Origin: Chloroflexota bacterium
GTDB lineage: Bacteria; Chloroflexota; Dehalococcoidia; JACQTR01
Direction: 5' to 3'
DNA length: 7,632 nucleotides
NCBI GenBank assembly: GCA_016210705.1
Contig: JACQTR010000022.1
Span: 1-7,632, forward strand
Each line of letters begins with the position of its first letter. Position 1 is the first letter of the stretch. The notes under the pieces are model-generated. The model was not told where the DNA came from, searched no databases, and saw nothing but the letters and a program-made list of their open reading frames with translations. Below, in pieces: positions 6,450 through 7,632 of the stretch. Made by a program: the position numbers and the translations under genes.

Positions 6450-7244
6450 TTAGGGAGTGCTGCGGGCGACGTCCCAAAATAGGTCCTCCGCGGGCACTTG
6501 GGGGATTCCAGCGTCATTGGGTGAGCGCAAAGCCAATCTAAGCTCCCCCAGCTCCTCGTAAAGGTACAGATGACGAGCTTGGTCAGGGGTGACTGATAGA
6601 GTCACCGATTTGGCTTTAGGCACCGTTTGAGGCTTGCCGGTGCTGCTGGATACTTTTACCCCAGTGCCATCAGTCGTAGAATTGGATATTACTGCTTCGG
6701 AACCTGTTACCTCTTGCCCCACGGCTAATACCTCTACGTTCTGGAGAACCATAACACCTTTGACCTTGTCACGGCCTTGGCCGGCGCCTTGATCGCTGCC
6801 TCTAAGTAGACCGATGATGTCCACGTGGTCGCCAGGCACTATCAGTCCGCCAGAGCCGATGGTCTCGCTAATCGATATGGATATGGCACGCAAGCCCGCG
6901 GGTACCACGAAAGCTAACCCCTCCTCTGCGCGCTGGGCAAAGAACTTGGTGGTCAAAATCTGCTCTCCAGCGGTGATAGATTGTTTGGTTACTTTGCCTA
7001 CCACAGAATCCGTCGTAATTACGGCGTCAACGTGTCTGGCTGAGGCGGCTATCTTTTTGGTCTCCACCATATCGGCGGTGATAGCCGTCCGCAGCGGTAT
7101 ATTCTTGGTGGCTACTACCACCGGCACTGACTTAGACTCCCCTGTTTTAACCGAGTCCTTAGAAGATAGAATGCCCCAAGCCAAAAGGGCGCTCACCAAA
7201 CCCAGGCCTAGCGCCCAAAATAGGATCCGTCTGTTACTTTTCAT
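6450..7244 (-). CDS. cpaB: Flp/Tad pilus assembly protein CpaB (RcpC)
   Basis: First gene of the operon, 264 residues. Residues 7-26 form an N-terminal signal anchor, and the rest lies outside the membrane. An SAF domain (about 40-100: VVVATKNIPLRTAITADMV, then VVGKVTKQSITAGEQI) is followed by the CpaB/RcpC domain (about 108-225). That domain has VPAGLRAISISISE and the typical VPGDHVDIIGL motif. A Gly/Ser/Thr-rich stretch (about 180-208) interrupts the last part before VTLSVTPDQARHLYLYEELGELRLALRSP. In diderms CpaB works with the outer-membrane secretin. Here no secretin gene accompanies it, so it may act at the cell wall or on pilus length. ATG 7244 is preceded by AAGGAGG seven bases upstream. 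Upstream lies the repeat-rich operon leader. Confidence 0.95.
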   Translation of the reverse strand: MKSNRRILFWALGLGLVSALLAWGILSSKDSVKTGESKSVPVVVATKNIPLRTAITADMVETKKIAASARHVDAVITTDSVVGKVTKQSITAGEQILTTKFFAQRAEEGLAFVVPAGLRAISISISETIGSGGLIVPGDHVDIIGLLRGSDQGAGQGRDKVKGVMVLQNVEVLAVGQEVTGSEAVISNSTTDGTGVKVSSSTGKPQTVPKAKSVTLSVTPDQARHLYLYEELGELRLALRSPNDAGIPQVPAEDLFWDVARSTP

Positions 7245-7280
7245 CTCCCGCCCTCCTTGTATTGAGCCTTGTTATTTAAT

Positions 7281-7294
7281 GGGCTTAATAGCCC
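7281..7294 (-). repeat. Hairpin GGGCT-atta-AGCCC in the cpaB leader
   Basis: A perfect 5-bp stem with a 4-nt loop, ending 36 nt before the cpaB start codon. No T-run follows on the minus strand, so it does not look like a terminator. It would be part of the 5' leader if transcription begins at the TATAAT upstream. Confidence 0.3.
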
Positions 7295-7337
7295 TGAGTA
7301 TTTCTTTGCAAGATTCTCCGCATCCGTTCAGAATGAC

Positions 7338-7343
7338 ATTATA
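7338..7343 (-). promoter_or_regulatory. Candidate -10 hexamer of the cpaB operon
   Basis: A perfect TATAAT on the minus strand, 93 nt upstream of the cpaB ATG, within GTAGTATAGTATAATG. No TTGACA-like -35 is found 16-18 nt upstream (that stretch reads CTCAGGG-like) and there is no TG extended -10. It sits in the AT-rich 15-nt spacer between two repeat units (7308-7338 and 7356 onward). It is the best promoter-like signal before the operon but could be chance in AT-rich sequence. Confidence 0.35.
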
Positions 7344-7469
7344 CTATACTACATTGTCACCCTGAGCCCAGCGAAGTGTCTCGCAGCCACCCCACCGGAG
7401 GTCTTGCACAAATTATCAAGATTGCCACGGGCTTCGCCCTCACAATGACGTTGCGGAGGCTTTTTCTTT

Positions 7470-7555
7470 GTCATTGCGAACCCGCAGCAGGCAGGTGAAG
7501 CAATCTCATTTCCTTTATTGCCCCTTGAGATTGCTTCGCTTCCGCTCGCAATGAC
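7470..7555. repeat. Complete inverted-repeat unit, about 86 bp
   Basis: The outer arms GTCATTGCGA (7470-7479) and TCGCAATGAC (7546-7555) are perfect reverse complements, as are the inner arms GAAGCAATCTCA (7497-7508) and TGAGATTGCTTC (7526-7537). A 17-nt pyrimidine-rich loop lies between the inner arms. Arms are separated by variable stretches of 17 and 8 nt, so an imperfect cruciform or RNA hairpin could form. The sequence matches the style of non-autonomous REP-like elements; no transposase is near. Confidence 0.85.
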
Positions 7556-7632
7556 GTTGCTCAGCTCAGAATGACAGGAAACTATCGTGTTCATCGTATC
7601 AAGCGGATGGCCCATACTCCATAGTCGTTCCC

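Larger units (their letters stand above)
7308..7576. repeat. Mosaic of intergenic palindromic repeats (GTCATTGCGA / GTCATTCTGA families)
   Basis: At least five degenerate units lie side by side. Unit 1 (7308-7338) reads on the minus strand as TGTCATTCTGAACGG...GAGAATCTTGC. Unit 2 (7356 to about 7408) begins GTCACCCTGAGC. Unit 3 (7418-7450) is AAGATTGCC...CACAATGACG with an inner GGGC-ttc-GCCC hairpin. Unit 4 (7470-7555) is a full palindromic unit. Unit 5 (about 7561-7576) is a fragment CTCAGAATGACAGG. Units 3 and 4 both end in AATGACGTTGC (7444-7454 and 7550-7560). These resemble REP/MITE-like repeats scattered between genes in many environmental bacterial genomes. The cluster gives no sign of coding. 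Confidence 0.8.

Noticed and set aside
6814..7365. A 183-codon open frame on the plus strand opposite cpaB
   Set aside because: It lies across the clear CpaB coding sequence and the leader, has low-complexity content and no recognisable domain.
7308..7576. CRISPR array
   Set aside because: Units are degenerate, palindromic, of unequal length and in both orientations, without regular spacers or cas genes.
7349..7615. An 88-codon open frame on the minus strand upstream of cpaB
   Set aside because: Its product (ASGSEAIS, CGFAMTK, RHCEGEARGN) is just the translated palindromic repeat; such strings are a known artefact of these repeats, and no ribosome binding site or domain supports a gene.

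Overview
The window looks like a chromosomal stretch from a monoderm bacterium, most plausibly a Chloroflexota (Dehalococcoidia- or Anaerolineae-like) lineage. The arguments are: a Tad pilus operon in the order cpaB-cpaE-cpaF-tadB-tadC with no secretin (cpaC/rcpA) or cpaD gene; a membrane-anchored sortase and a LysM protein, which point to a peptidoglycan wall reached without an outer membrane; and an intergenic cluster of the 'GTCATTGCGA...GAAGCAATCTC' repeats that are common in such environmental genomes. The taxonomic call is inference. The repeats and the gene order are seen directly.

All real genes lie on the minus strand, so the region reads from right to left. Bases 7632-7245 hold a mosaic of repeat units (about 7308-7576), a TATAAT hexamer wedged between two of them, and a short hairpin. 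These form the leader of the operon. Bases 7244-1868 hold the Tad motor block: CpaB (SAF-domain assembly protein), CpaE (degenerate receiver plus MinD/ParA-type ATPase), CpaF/TadA (secretion ATPase), TadB and TadC (inner-membrane platform proteins). Gaps are 2-44 nt and almost every gene has a strong Shine-Dalgarno (SD) site, so one transcript is likely. The pilin (flp), prepilin peptidase and TadE/F-type minor pilins are not in the window.

After a 134-nt gap with two inverted repeats comes a sortase with a TTG start (1733-975). A 349-nt, visibly AT-richer intergenic region follows (974-626). It holds a 7-bp-stem hairpin, three tandem 11-bp direct repeats just upstream of a TATAGT hexamer, and a structured leader. 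These precede a secreted or anchored two-LysM protein (625-1) that runs off the left edge.

Functionally, CpaF would power pilin extrusion or retraction through TadB/TadC, with CpaE positioning the machine and CpaB helping assembly on the outer face. The sortase and LysM protein are cell-wall surface functions next to it. The most interesting non-obvious signals are the 11-bp tandem repeats in front of the LysM gene (a candidate OmpR/PhoB-type operator), the loss of the phosphoacceptor Asp and conserved Lys in the CpaE receiver, and the repeat mosaic that supplies the only good -10 hexamer of the pilus operon. I found no clear evidence of a wholly new system.
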